Source: Fulvivirga imtechensis AK7 (GTDB lineage Bacteria > Bacteroidota > Bacteroidia > Cytophagales > Cyclobacteriaceae). Taken from it: 64,000 bases of DNA. Shown piece by piece: positions 25,764 through 34,754 of this stretch; positions within the stretch are counted from its first letter, which is position 1, and each line of letters begins with the position of its first letter. The translations under genes were made by a program, and so were the position numbers. The DNA lies in the NCBI RefSeq assembly GCF_000331535.1, contig NZ_AMZN01000037.1, positions 1 through 64,000 on the forward strand. Reading direction: 5' to 3'. The notes beneath the pieces are model-generated. The model worked only from the letters and a program-made list of their open reading frames with translations, was not told the origin of the DNA and searched no databases.

Positions 25764-27536
25764 TCAGCTCTGCTTATCAGAAAAAATACGGACTTTGCCG
25801 GCTGTATATCTTAATACTACAAAAGATACTATACAGATGGTGGAATAAATGATGCCTTCATTCCATTCTTTGAAAATGAAACTCCCCGTTAGAAATAAGG
25901 CAGAATATGCCATTGCGATAGCACTTAACCAGCAAATAATCAGCTTCATGAGCCTTTGACCGTGCTTTTCAGCCCGGAAAGGACGCCAGTTGCCGTCAGG
26001 CTTAATTTTGTCAAAAAAGGCTCTCAGGTGTTTTTCATCAGTAGGCTTGCTTACATATGTGGCTACAATCCATGCTACTGTGGTAAATGCTACCGTAAAG
26101 AAAAAACTTCTGGGGTCCTCTCCCAGGCCTTTTCCCCAGGATTCATCAAGCTGTACAAATACAAATTTTGATAGGCCATAACCTATGAAAGGGGCTACAG
26201 TTGCTACAATTTCGCTCCAGGCATTGATCCGCCACCAGTACCATCTAAGGATCATTACTAATCCAAGTCCGGCTCCACATTCTATAATAAAGGACCATAC
26301 TCCTGAAATGGTGTTTATCAATGAGGTGACGAACAGTGCTATAAGCATCAGGAGTAGGGTGCCAATCCGTGAGGCCATTACAAACTGCTTTTGACCTGCC
26401 TGTGGGCTAATGAATCTTTTATAAAAATCATTGATAAGATAACTGGTGCCCCAGTTGAGCTGAGTGGAAATAGTACTCATGTAGGCGGCAAAAAATGCTA
26501 CCAGCAACAGGCCCTTCAAACCTGTAGGTAAGAAATCTTTCATGGCCATTACGTAACCAAGTTTACTGTCAGTAGCGCTCAATTCAGGATATAAGATGAT
26601 AGCACATAAGGCAACGAGGATCCATGGCCAGGGACGAATACAATAATGAGCAATCTGAAAGAATAGCGTGGAATATACCGCGTCCTTTTCTGTTTTTGTG
26701 CTCATCATCCGCTGTGCGATATAGCCGCCACCTCCGGGTTCTGCACCGGGATACCAACTGGCCCACCATTGGAAACCAATGAATGCTAAAAAGCTCCCCA
26801 GTCCCAAAGCGAGCATAGAACCACCCCCTTCAGAGCCTATTTTCGGGAAGAAATTTAATGTTCCCTCGGGTAAACTGGCTTTCAGGTTATCAATACCCCC
26901 TACCTTGTCAGAATTTACCACTATAATGGCGAGTATAATGCTCCCCGTCATGGCTATTACAAATTGGATAACATCGGTAAAAGCAACCCCTAAAAGCCCG
27001 GACATGGCTGAATAGACTACTACTATGAGCATAGCCCCGGCTACATACCATAAAAGCTCATTTTGTGGGATATCGAAAAAGATCTGAAGCAGCGACATGA
27101 GCGCTACGTTTACCCACCCAATGATCAGCACATTCATAAATACTCCAAAGTATAACGCCCGGAAGCCACGCAAAAACCGGGCAGCTTTGCCGCTGTACCT
27201 CAGCTCAATAAATTCTATATCAGTAAGTACATCGGCACGCCTCCAGTATTTGGCAAAGAAAAATGTAGTGAGCATGCCTCCAGCCAACATGTTCCACCAA
27301 AGCCAGTTTCCGGCTACACCATTCTGTGCTACGAGCTCTGTAACAGCCAAAGGTGTGTCAGCGGCAAATGTGGTGGCCACCATGGAGATACCTGCGATAT
27401 ACCAGGGCAGGTTCCTGCCGCCTAAAAAGAAATGACTAATATCCTTGCCGGCCTCTTTTCTGAACCATAATCCGATGGCCAGAGAAATAAGGAAAAAGGA
27501 GATAATAATAATATAGTCAATAAGGGCGAGTTCCAT
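25764..27536 (-). CDS. Sodium:solute symporter family transporter
   Basis: 590 residues with about 14 hydrophobic segments. The SSS family is recognisable from FFLGGRNLPWYIAGISMVATTFAADTPLAVTELV, the DVLTDIEFIELRYSGKAARFLRGFRALYFG segment, and the sodium-site region around LVAFFAAYMSTISTQLNWGTSYLINDFYKRF. Related proteins carry sugars, nucleosides or other solutes; the substrate is not determinable. It lies 70 bp downstream of the deoR-type gene on the same strand and is probably its target. Confidence 0.92.
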   Translation of the reverse strand: MELALIDYIIIISFFLISLAIGLWFRKEAGKDISHFFLGGRNLPWYIAGISMVATTFAADTPLAVTELVAQNGVAGNWLWWNMLAGGMLTTFFFAKYWRRADVLTDIEFIELRYSGKAARFLRGFRALYFGVFMNVLIIGWVNVALMSLLQIFFDIPQNELLWYVAGAMLIVVVYSAMSGLLGVAFTDVIQFVIAMTGSIILAIIVVNSDKVGGIDNLKASLPEGTLNFFPKIGSEGGGSMLALGLGSFLAFIGFQWWASWYPGAEPGGGGYIAQRMMSTKTEKDAVYSTLFFQIAHYCIRPWPWILVALCAIILYPELSATDSKLGYVMAMKDFLPTGLKGLLLVAFFAAYMSTISTQLNWGTSYLINDFYKRFISPQAGQKQFVMASRIGTLLLMLIALFVTSLINTISGVWSFIIECGAGLGLVMILRWYWWRINAWSEIVATVAPFIGYGLSKFVFVQLDESWGKGLGEDPRSFFFTVAFTTVAWIVATYVSKPTDEKHLRAFFDKIKPDGNWRPFRAEKHGQRLMKLIICWLSAIAMAYSALFLTGSFIFKEWNEGIIYSTICIVSFVVLRYTAGKVRIFSDKQS

Positions 27537-27606
27537 AGGCTGAAAATTTGCGGGTAAAATAGTGCTTAATTTTTTGATTATCTATGGAAAACTAACGAAA
27601 TCCGGT

Positions 27607-28353
27607 CTAGAGTATTTCGATTCCTTCTTTTATATAAGGCTTAAGCTTTGGGGCGTCAGGTTGGTTGGTGATAATAGTGTTTATTTGGGTAGCCGGGCAT
27701 ATGTAGTAAGGTTCTACCGTTTCGAGTTTTTCTATGGAAGAGAGGGCAACGATTTGCTGAGAGGAGTTGACGATAACCTTTTTTACTTCACTTTCCTCAT
27801 AGTCTGGTGTGGTAACTCCAAGTGACGGGTGTATGCTGCAAATACCCAGAAAACACAGGTCAGCTTTTATGTTTTGGAAAAATCTTAATGTGTCATGACC
27901 AGTAGTTACAAAAGACTGCTTAAAAAGTCGCCCTCCGGCAAACAGGACTTCCACATTTTTATGGTCTTCCAATATGGTCACGATTGGGAAGCTGTTGGTG
28001 ACTACTGTTATGCTGAGGTCTTCCGGTAAAATACTGGCCACTGCCAATGCCGATGTGCCCGCATCAAATATTACGACCTGGTCGTTCTTCAATTTTTGCA
28101 GCGCCTTTCGGGCTATGATCATTTTAGACTCCTGATTATAATTCATGCGATCTTTAAAATGATGGGGTATCGGGGAGTGTGGTACCGCACCACCACGGAC
28201 GGCTCTCAGTAACCCCTGATCATCCAACTCTTTAATATCGCGTCTGATAGTGTCAGTAGATACACCTAACTCTTCACTCAACTGACTCAGAAGTACTTTG
28301 CTATCCGCACCAAGCCTGCTAAGAATGAATTGAAAACGCTCTTCCTTTAGCAT
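27607..28353 (-). CDS. DeoR/GlpR-family transcriptional regulator
   Basis: 248 residues. The N-terminal winged helix is FILSRLGADSKVLLSQLSEELGVSTDTIRRDIKELDDQGLLRAVRGGAV, an almost textbook DeoR HTH. The C-terminal DeoRC domain shows VVIFDAGTSALAVASIL and VVTNSFPIV, the phosphosugar-binding core, with GGRLFKQSFVTTG. Members respond to phosphorylated sugars or nucleosides. It is followed by the symporter gene and diverges from a nucleotidase/MFS pair, suggesting control of both transcripts through the shared spacer. Confidence 0.93.
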   Translation of the reverse strand: MLKEERFQFILSRLGADSKVLLSQLSEELGVSTDTIRRDIKELDDQGLLRAVRGGAVPHSPIPHHFKDRMNYNQESKMIIARKALQKLKNDQVVIFDAGTSALAVASILPEDLSITVVTNSFPIVTILEDHKNVEVLFAGGRLFKQSFVTTGHDTLRFFQNIKADLCFLGICSIHPSLGVTTPDYEESEVKKVIVNSSQQIVALSSIEKLETVEPYYICPATQINTIITNQPDAPKLKPYIKEGIEIL

Positions 28354-28382
28354 CTGTTTTGAATTTGTTTCTCAAATATAAA

Positions 28383-28449
28383 GCAATATTTTGTAATAAC
28401 TTGCAATATTATGCGATATATGCCTTATATTTACTGCAATAATTTGCAA
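28383..28449. promoter_or_regulatory. Repeated GCAATA(T/A)T words between deoR-type gene and nucleotidase
   Basis: GCAATATT occurs at 28383-28390 and 28403-28410, exactly 20 bp (two helical turns) apart. The related GCAATAAT is at 28436-28443, within TGCAATAATTTGCAA, which is partly palindromic. The words cover the spacer between the divergent genes and are the natural candidates for DeoR-type operators. Confidence 0.45.
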
Positions 28450-28473
28450 ACTAATACAGACATTTCTTCAAAA

Positions 28474-29010
28474 ATGATACGAAAATCAATCGCCATAGAT
28501 ATGGACAATGTGATTGCCGATATTGAAAGTCAGGCTATATCATGGTATTATGAGAAATATGGTGTGCTGGTGAAAAAAGAAGGGCTTCATGGTAAACCTG
28601 AAGGTGAGGGCTTTCCCGAAAAGGAAAGAGTTCGTCAATTTTTATATACTCCGGGCTTTTTCAGGCATACGCCGGTAATGGAGGGCGCTCAGGAAGCGGT
28701 GGAAAAGCTCAGCGGTGACTTTGATGTGTTTATTGTATCTGCGGCAATGGAATTTCCTCAATCGCTTCCTGAAAAATACGAATGGTTGAATGAGCATTTT
28801 CCATTTATCAGTTGGAGGAATATCATTTTCTGTGGCGACAAGAGTGTAGTGGATACTGATTTTATGATAGATGATCACCTCAAAAACCTCAACTATTGCA
28901 AAGGTAGGGGGATACTTTACACTGCGTGTCACAACGTGACGCTGGATTACGAAGTGCGGGTAAATGACTGGGAGCAGGCGCTTAAATATTTATATAATAA
29001 TCAATCTTAA
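28474..29010 (+). CDS. HAD-superfamily 5'(3')-deoxyribonucleotidase-like protein
   Basis: 178 residues from ATG 28474. The longer frame from 28411 would translate the operator-like repeats. Motif I is IAIDMDNVIAD (DxDxV), motif II lies at VFIVSAAME, and motif IV is FMIDDHLKNL. These fit the NT5C family, which dephosphorylates (deoxy)nucleoside monophosphates. Divergent from the DeoR regulator, it overlaps the MFS gene by one base (TAATG). This supports a nucleoside or sugar-phosphate theme for the cluster. Confidence 0.85.
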   Translation: MIRKSIAIDMDNVIADIESQAISWYYEKYGVLVKKEGLHGKPEGEGFPEKERVRQFLYTPGFFRHTPVMEGAQEAVEKLSGDFDVFIVSAAMEFPQSLPEKYEWLNEHFPFISWRNIIFCGDKSVVDTDFMIDDHLKNLNYCKGRGILYTACHNVTLDYEVRVNDWEQALKYLYNNQS

Positions 29011-30137
29011 TGCCGATAAAATTTTCACGTGTTGCAGTCGGGATTATTTTCTTTTGTTATGGCTTGTGTTTTGCGAGCTGGGCTTCACGCATACCCTCCA
29101 TTCAGCAACTATTAGCCCTATCTGAGGCCGAATTAGGAGGTATTTTGTTTGCATTACCTATTGGATCTTTATTATCAGTTCCTGTTTCCGGGTATTGGGT
29201 GGCAAAAGCCGGCAGCCGGACAGTTGTTGTGTTTTCAGCCTTTTTGTATCCTTTGGTTTTGCTGGCGATTGGCTTTTCTGCCGGAGTTTGGTCGCTTATC
29301 GCTGCTTTATTTTTGTTTGGTATGCTTGGCAATATGCTGAATATCTCCATTAACACCCAGGCGGTGGGGGTGGAGGCTGCCTATGAGCGAAATATTATGG
29401 CTACATTTCATGGTATGTGGAGCTTAGCGGGATTTGCCGGGGCTGGGATTGGGGCTGTCATGATCGCTGCATCAATACCACCGGGCACTCATTATCTAAT
29501 GATAGCCGGCGCTGTAGCAATAGTGTTGGCATTCACTGTCAAATATTTGCTACCGGAGGATGTGAATACTGATAAAGACAAACCTATTTTTTCACTTCCC
29601 GACAGGTCGTTGGTCGTACTGGGGATTATTGCCTTTTGCTCAATGATGTGCGAAGGGGCCATGTTTGATTGGAGCGGGGTATATTTCAACAAAGTCATTG
29701 CCGTTAAGCAGGATTGGATTGGTATTGGGTATACAGTTTTTATGATATCTATGGCGGGAACCAGGTTTGTAGCAGACAAACTTGTGTACCGGTTTGGACT
29801 TAAAAAAATATTAGTGGGCAGTGGCTTATTCACAGCTACAGGCTTTTTTCTGTCTGTTTTGCTTCCGCATTTTGAAACTTCCCTTTTAGGTTTTTTTATC
29901 ATAGGTATTGGAGTGTCATCAGTGGTGCCATTGGTTTTTAGCGCCGCGGGGCGATCAAAAATCCAATCTCCCGGGATAGCCCTGGCTTCTGTTTCTACTC
30001 TTGGCTTCTTTGGATTTCTAATAGGGCCGCCTGTAATTGGCCTGGTCGCCGGGGCGACTGATTTGAGGTTATCATTTGCATTACTTGGCGCCATGGGTTT
30101 GGCCGTTGCCACCCTTTCTTCAAAAGGGTCCGTATAA
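29010..30137 (+). CDS. MFS transporter
   Basis: 375 residues with about 12 hydrophobic segments. FASWASRIPSIQQLLALSEAELG is characteristic of the small MFS subgroup near FucP/YbjJ. The protein begins one base before the nucleotidase stop, so the two are translationally linked. The substrate is unknown; the neighbouring DeoR regulator and nucleotidase suggest a sugar or nucleoside. Confidence 0.9.
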   Translation: MPIKFSRVAVGIIFFCYGLCFASWASRIPSIQQLLALSEAELGGILFALPIGSLLSVPVSGYWVAKAGSRTVVVFSAFLYPLVLLAIGFSAGVWSLIAALFLFGMLGNMLNISINTQAVGVEAAYERNIMATFHGMWSLAGFAGAGIGAVMIAASIPPGTHYLMIAGAVAIVLAFTVKYLLPEDVNTDKDKPIFSLPDRSLVVLGIIAFCSMMCEGAMFDWSGVYFNKVIAVKQDWIGIGYTVFMISMAGTRFVADKLVYRFGLKKILVGSGLFTATGFFLSVLLPHFETSLLGFFIIGIGVSSVVPLVFSAAGRSKIQSPGIALASVSTLGFFGFLIGPPVIGLVAGATDLRLSFALLGAMGLAVATLSSKGSV

Positions 30138-30326
30138 AATCTGCTGCCTCTCAATATGGTACGAAATATGCACTCTTTAAGGGGAGAACTAAATATCTGG
30201 CGCCATGAAATGACCATATGCCTAAGCCATACCAACCGAAGATCAATATTGAGAAATTTTCAAGTTGCAAAGGCAGTCAAGGACTTTGGTTATTCCATGT
30301 GGCAACTTAAAATCAATTATATACAC

Positions 30327-30539
30327 ATGAAAGTTTTAGGCTTTGTATTTATTGGGCTTACAGTGTTATTGTTTCTCTTGTTTCTGATTTTTGCCCCGGA
30401 TGCCCCAATGACCAGCGACTATGAATTTACCTATACCTGGCCATATATTTTATTATTATTTGGTTTGGCAGCCGGAGTCGCTTTACTACTGGCAGATTGG
30501 AATATCAGCCGCCAAAAGAAAGGGAAAGTAAAGCACTAG
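30327..30539 (+). CDS. Small two-span membrane protein, hypothetical
   Basis: 70 residues from ATG 30327. The frame is open back to 30156, but the upstream 57 residues are polar and uncharacteristic. MKVLGFVFIGLTVLLFLLFLIFAP is the first membrane helix, WPYILLLFGLAAGVALLLADW the second, and the protein ends in a basic tail (RQKKGKVKH). No family recognised. Confidence 0.55.
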   Translation: MKVLGFVFIGLTVLLFLLFLIFAPDAPMTSDYEFTYTWPYILLLFGLAAGVALLLADWNISRQKKGKVKH

Positions 30540-30590
30540 AAATAACAGAGGACTGTGACACACAAAAGTGAGTAAAAAATTGCACAAGAT

Positions 30591-31652
30591 ATGAGCAGCA
30601 TTTTACCGGCAGGATTCCTATTGTTTCTGATCACTATTGGTTGCAATTTTTCCAGTGATCATTCCGAACATTCGCCAAGTACCTCGGCAACGGGTCGGAT
30701 GACCAGTGCAGGGGCATACCTCGATACAGTCGATTATAAATGGCAGGAGTATTCAAACTCACGATATCATTTTTCGATTCAATACCCTGACAATTGGAGG
30801 ATATTCAATAATTCGGGTGAAAAGGGTTCGGTGATTAATGTTTACAATTACACCTCCGGTGAACGCCTGAAATTACCATTAAAACTTCATGAAGATCCTG
30901 AGGCATCGTATCTCGCCTTTTTCCCTGAAGGATTCGGTGTTGACAGACCGGTAGGAGACAGGATTAAGTTGTTTGAAGCCGGTACTGATGTGACAGTTTC
31001 TTTTGATGTGGATCAGGACGCCTCTGTTGCGTACCAACTCAATGATGGAAACGTATGGGGCTATCTGCTGAAACCCCTGATCTCTCCACCCGGATGGTCT
31101 GACGAAGGGTTTATTTTTATTCAAATCGGAATGCGGGCATTTAATATTAAATGTTTTGATGCTTCAGGAAAGGAAAAGACCCTTGTGCATTGTAACACCA
31201 TGGGAGGAGGCGACCGTTTGGTGAGGTATGGTGAGGTAAAACGTGATCAGCGGCAACAGGTGGACAGGATATTAGGCAGTCTTCATTTTTTCAGGGATAA
31301 GGAGAAAAGGCCAATTGATGATTTAATTCGAGTGGAAGAGCCGCAGGCTGATAGCCAGGTATCTTCTACCGTAAAAGTAAGAGGTAGGGCGCGTGGTATG
31401 TGGTTTTTTGAAGGTGAATTTCCAGTGGTGCTCAAAGGTGAGGATAATAAACCCTTGGCTCAGGCATCAGCACGAGCCAAAGGTAACTGGATGATGGAAG
31501 ACTGGGTTACATTTGAAGCTGACCTTATTTTTCATGTTTCCAGGTCGCAGCCGGCAACATTGATCTTTAAAAAGTCGAACGCTTCCGGTATGCCGGAACA
31601 TGACCGTTCGTATACGGTGCCACTGTTTTTAGTGGCTCGCCAAAGCCAATGA
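30591..31652 (+). CDS. Lipoprotein with C-terminal Gmad2 immunoglobulin-like domain
   Basis: 353 residues. Lipobox ITIGC (Cys18) after a hydrophobic signal. The region ~45-230 begins YKWQEYSNSRYHFSIQYPDNW, like PsbP/DUF-type domains that start with a YGFSIxYPxxW motif. The C-terminal ~90 residues (VEEPQADSQVSSTVKVRGRARGMWFFEGEFPVVLKG, TFEADLIF, ATLIFKKSNASG) fit Gmad2, which is usually found in exported or spore/biofilm lipoproteins. Function unknown. It ends 2 bp before the convergent DUF2267 gene. Confidence 0.8.
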   Translation: MSSILPAGFLLFLITIGCNFSSDHSEHSPSTSATGRMTSAGAYLDTVDYKWQEYSNSRYHFSIQYPDNWRIFNNSGEKGSVINVYNYTSGERLKLPLKLHEDPEASYLAFFPEGFGVDRPVGDRIKLFEAGTDVTVSFDVDQDASVAYQLNDGNVWGYLLKPLISPPGWSDEGFIFIQIGMRAFNIKCFDASGKEKTLVHCNTMGGGDRLVRYGEVKRDQRQQVDRILGSLHFFRDKEKRPIDDLIRVEEPQADSQVSSTVKVRGRARGMWFFEGEFPVVLKGEDNKPLAQASARAKGNWMMEDWVTFEADLIFHVSRSQPATLIFKKSNASGMPEHDRSYTVPLFLVARQSQ

Positions 31653-31653
31653 C

Positions 31654-32097
31654 TTACATCTCGTGGAGCAATGGCTTGACCTCAGCAGGTAGTTGGTCCT
31701 CTATGTGTCTTAACTGCCCTTCATCAAGATATTTGCGCAGCTTTCCTATCATCCTGGACACAATTTCTTCAGTAGACAAACTCCAGTCAAATCGTGTTTC
31801 TCCGTATTTTTCCTGTCGTGATTTTATGTCTGACTTAAATTCCTCCAGGCTTCTGATCTTATTGGGTTTTTCATGGTATTTCCAATCTTCCACATATATA
31901 CCTTTTAGAAGGAGCGGAAGTTGGGCAAGTACGTTGAATGATTCGGCAATGGTTATTCTGTCACGAATAGCATGCATGACCGACCTAAGCGCTATTAGGG
32001 TCTGCTCCTGACTCTCAGGATGTCCTAATTCTTCGGACAGTTCGTTAATGAATTCATTAGCTTCCTGTGCAAACTTGTCAAACTTAACTTTGCTCAT
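31654..32097 (-). CDS. DUF2267 domain protein
   Basis: 147 residues. The DUF2267 pattern is visible: FDKFAQEANEFINELSEELGHPESQEQTLIALRSVMHAIRDRITIAESFNVLAQLPLLLKGIYVEDW, then FDWSLSTEEIVSRMIGKLRKYLDEGQLRHIEDQLPAEVKPLL. Cytoplasmic and helical; function not established. In many genomes it travels with stress and redox genes. A perfect TTGAT-N4-ATCAA motif lies 143 bp upstream of its start. Confidence 0.88.
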   Translation of the reverse strand: MSKVKFDKFAQEANEFINELSEELGHPESQEQTLIALRSVMHAIRDRITIAESFNVLAQLPLLLKGIYVEDWKYHEKPNKIRSLEEFKSDIKSRQEKYGETRFDWSLSTEEIVSRMIGKLRKYLDEGQLRHIEDQLPAEVKPLLHEM

Positions 32098-32240
32098 AAT
32101 TCCTAAGATTTAAGATTTGAAAAATCGACTTGATCATATGGATTTAAGGCGCAAAAAACACACCAGGGGATTCGATGCTTTATGCAGAAATCCTTTGATT
32201 GCTATGCAGAAACACAGAAAGGTATCAAGGCCATGTAGTC

Positions 32241-32254
32241 TTGATATAGATCAA
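32241..32254. promoter_or_regulatory. FNR/CRP-type box TTGAT-ATAG-ATCAA
   Basis: An exact match to the palindromic FNR consensus TTGATnnnnATCAA, in the 236-bp spacer upstream of the DUF2267 gene (minus strand). The motif is short enough to arise by chance, and no FNR-type regulator lies in the window. Confidence 0.35.
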
Positions 32255-32333
32255 CTTTTCGGATCATAATGAGTTAAAATGATCTGATCATTTATTCCAC
32301 AATATGTCCAGTGAATTACCCGTTAAATATCAA

Positions 32334-33449
32334 CTAAACGTAGGTTTTTACAGGTGCCACATCATACTTGCCCAAGTCTCTTAACATTCTGGCGTGGTTT
32401 AAAATAGCTTGCAGGAAGTTGGGCTGAGAATGGTAGGGTAGCCCAAATTCTTCGGCTGTCTGTTTTACAATGCCTGCAATCTTCCTGTAGTGTATGTGGC
32501 ATATAGTAGGAAACAAATGATGCTCGATCTGGTAGTTTAAACCCCCAACATACCATCCAAGTAGTCTGCTATTCGGACTAAAATTAGTAGTGGTATATAG
32601 TTGGTGTACCGCCCAGTCATTTTCAAGATTCCCCTCTTTGTCCGGCAAGGGAAAATCGGCTGTAGGCATAACATGGGCGGGCTGAAAAACACAGCCAAGA
32701 ATAAGGCCGGCTGTGAAATGCATGGCTATAAAAAAGATAAGTACCAACCACCAGTTGATATTTAGAACCGCTATCGGTAGGGCAAGAAAAACGGCATAAT
32801 AGAGAATTTTGGCTATAATTAGTCTAAACAACTGCACTTGGGTATTTATGTTTTGTGACTTAGTGAGCCCCATATTTTTATACCTGAACAGTTGTCTGAA
32901 ATCTTTGGTGGTTATCCATAAAAAAGTCATCAGACCATACAGTCCCCATCCATAGATATGCTGAATGCGGTGAAGCATGTACCTCTTTTTATGAGGCGAC
33001 AGGCGCATGAGCTTTCCTGGATCTATGTCTTCGTCCATACCATCTATGTTGGTGTAGGTATGGTGTAAAACGTTGTGCTGAATTTTCCAATTGATGGCAC
33101 TTCCACCAACTATATTGATAAGATAACCTAGATACTTATTTACTTTTTTGTTTTTGGAATAGGCTCCATGATTGGCATCGTGCATAATTGAAAAGCCAAT
33201 GCCTGCCATGGCAATGCCCATGACGATCCACATGGCTAAAATCGCCCATACATTAGTAATAACACCAACTATCATTAGCAAATAAGGTATAATATACATG
33301 GCTAGCATGGCAATAGTTTTTATCACCATATGCACGTTACCATATTTTGAAATCTTATTACTCTCAAAGTAGCCATTTACCCTCGAGCGAAGGGTTTTAA
33401 TAAAATCAACTTGATGATTTCCTGAGAATCTGAGGGGTTTATAACTCAT
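32334..33449 (-). CDS. Membrane fatty acid desaturase
   Basis: 371 residues. The three histidine boxes are HDANH (90-94), HNVLHH (125-130) and QIEHHLFP (~305), the front-end/acyl-lipid desaturase pattern with Q in the third box. Two hydrophobic pairs flank them. The predicted reaction is O2-dependent insertion of a double bond in acyl chains at the membrane, which adjusts fluidity. The regiospecificity is not readable. No redox partner is adjacent. Confidence 0.92.
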   Translation of the reverse strand: MSYKPLRFSGNHQVDFIKTLRSRVNGYFESNKISKYGNVHMVIKTIAMLAMYIIPYLLMIVGVITNVWAILAMWIVMGIAMAGIGFSIMHDANHGAYSKNKKVNKYLGYLINIVGGSAINWKIQHNVLHHTYTNIDGMDEDIDPGKLMRLSPHKKRYMLHRIQHIYGWGLYGLMTFLWITTKDFRQLFRYKNMGLTKSQNINTQVQLFRLIIAKILYYAVFLALPIAVLNINWWLVLIFFIAMHFTAGLILGCVFQPAHVMPTADFPLPDKEGNLENDWAVHQLYTTTNFSPNSRLLGWYVGGLNYQIEHHLFPTICHIHYRKIAGIVKQTAEEFGLPYHSQPNFLQAILNHARMLRDLGKYDVAPVKTYV

Positions 33450-33536
33450 ATAAAATTATTGAATAGCTAATTTATGTTCTATGATGGATAAAAGATCAGT
33501 ATTTTGAGTGAATTTGGCAAGCGGTAAAAGTAAAAA

Positions 33537-34754
33537 TCAGATTTTGCTTAATACTGCTGTTTTAATTTCCTTTTTGTCATTGTCAGTCCAGGCAAATATT
33601 AAATGATCACCGCTTTTAGTCATCTGAGGGAATCCACTTGCCCGTGCTTCTGATGATGAACTAACGAGCACCGCCTTACTTTTAGTTCCATTTTGACTGA
33701 CTTTCACGACCTTTATGTCAGCACCCTCCATGTAGCTTACCACGGCTGTACTTTCATTTAGCATTACTACATCCACACGCCCTACGGTTTTTGCAGAATC
33801 TATACGTATAGGGTCAGTGAAGGAAGCGCCACCATCCTGAGAAAAGGCAATTTTGACCTGTGCGTTTCCCTCGGGGGCTGAAAACCAGGCCACGGCCATG
33901 TTGTTTCCTAACGATGCCGCCCGCGGACCGTTTACAGGGCATCCTGCTATTTTCCAGCCATCATTATGAACCGGCTGTGGGGCTGTCCAGGTGCTGTCAT
34001 CCATGAGCCGCACGATGGACATGTCCCTGATTTCTTCTTCGGATCGGTCACGGTATATCACCACCGGCCCATTTGCAGTTATTGCAGTTGTTGTCTGGCA
34101 GCAATCACACACCCGGTCATCCAACTCCCATTCATTAAGTTTACCGCCTGCAGGATCAATAACAGCAGCTCTTATGGTCATGGCTCCATGATGCTCCATG
34201 TTATGGCCCTCAGATCCCGATCCTGTATGTTGAGTTTGATCAGCAGCATTCCGACCATCCAGCCAGGTTATGAAAAAGTTTTCCCCGTACGGCATAATTG
34301 AAGCAAAACCATGCTCGGCCTCTTTACCGTCATCGTGAAGAATATATGGGGCATTCCAGTTTTTGCCATTATCATTGGAATGCGTCAAGTACACATCATA
34401 TGAATATGTGCCTTCTCCGCTCATGGCCAGAAAATGAGCTACAATATTACCTCGGCTATCTGCTGATAAAGTTGGATAGTCTGCCCAGTTGACAAACCAA
34501 TCAGTTCCTGAGGCAATAGTTTGTGGCTCAGACCACTGATCATTATTAAATGTAGAGAACCTGAGATAGTTAGTGTCCTGTTTTTGTTCAATCCAGGATA
34601 GATACACTTTACCATCCGGTCCGGTGCAAAGGAACGGCTCAGCACTGGACCCCGCTGTTTTAACAGGGATGTGTTTTAAAACTGGTGATGAAGTTTTTTC
34701 AGCATCGCTGCATGCTGTAATAATGCAGAAAAATATGATGATCAGGTATTTCAT
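33537..34754 (-). CDS. BNR/sialidase-like propeller lipoprotein with CDCC motif
   Basis: 405 residues, lipobox ITAC (Cys15). The body has BNR/Asp-box repeats (THSNDNGKNWNAPYIL, AFSQDGGASFTDPIRI) of a sialidase-like six-blade propeller. The catalytic arginine triad and Tyr/Glu of true sialidases cannot be confirmed. It contains an unusual VCDCCQTT segment (three Cys in four residues) and a His-rich stretch (QHTGSGSEGHNMEHHG), both potential metal ligands. It overlaps the upstream TlpA-like gene by 4 bp, so the two are made together, which suggests thiol redox control of the Cys cluster. Enzymatic activity uncertain. Confidence 0.75.
   Translation of the reverse strand: MKYLIIIFFCIITACSDAEKTSSPVLKHIPVKTAGSSAEPFLCTGPDGKVYLSWIEQKQDTNYLRFSTFNNDQWSEPQTIASGTDWFVNWADYPTLSADSRGNIVAHFLAMSGEGTYSYDVYLTHSNDNGKNWNAPYILHDDGKEAEHGFASIMPYGENFFITWLDGRNAADQTQHTGSGSEGHNMEHHGAMTIRAAVIDPAGGKLNEWELDDRVCDCCQTTTAITANGPVVIYRDRSEEEIRDMSIVRLMDDSTWTAPQPVHNDGWKIAGCPVNGPRAASLGNNMAVAWFSAPEGNAQVKIAFSQDGGASFTDPIRIDSAKTVGRVDVVMLNESTAVVSYMEGADIKVVKVSQNGTKSKAVLVSSSSEARASGFPQMTKSGDHLIFAWTDNDKKEIKTAVLSKI

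Noticed and set aside
30156-30326. 57-residue N-terminal extension of the small membrane protein
   Set aside because: Polar, atypical sequence right after the MFS stop. The ATG at 30327 starts a clean membrane helix.
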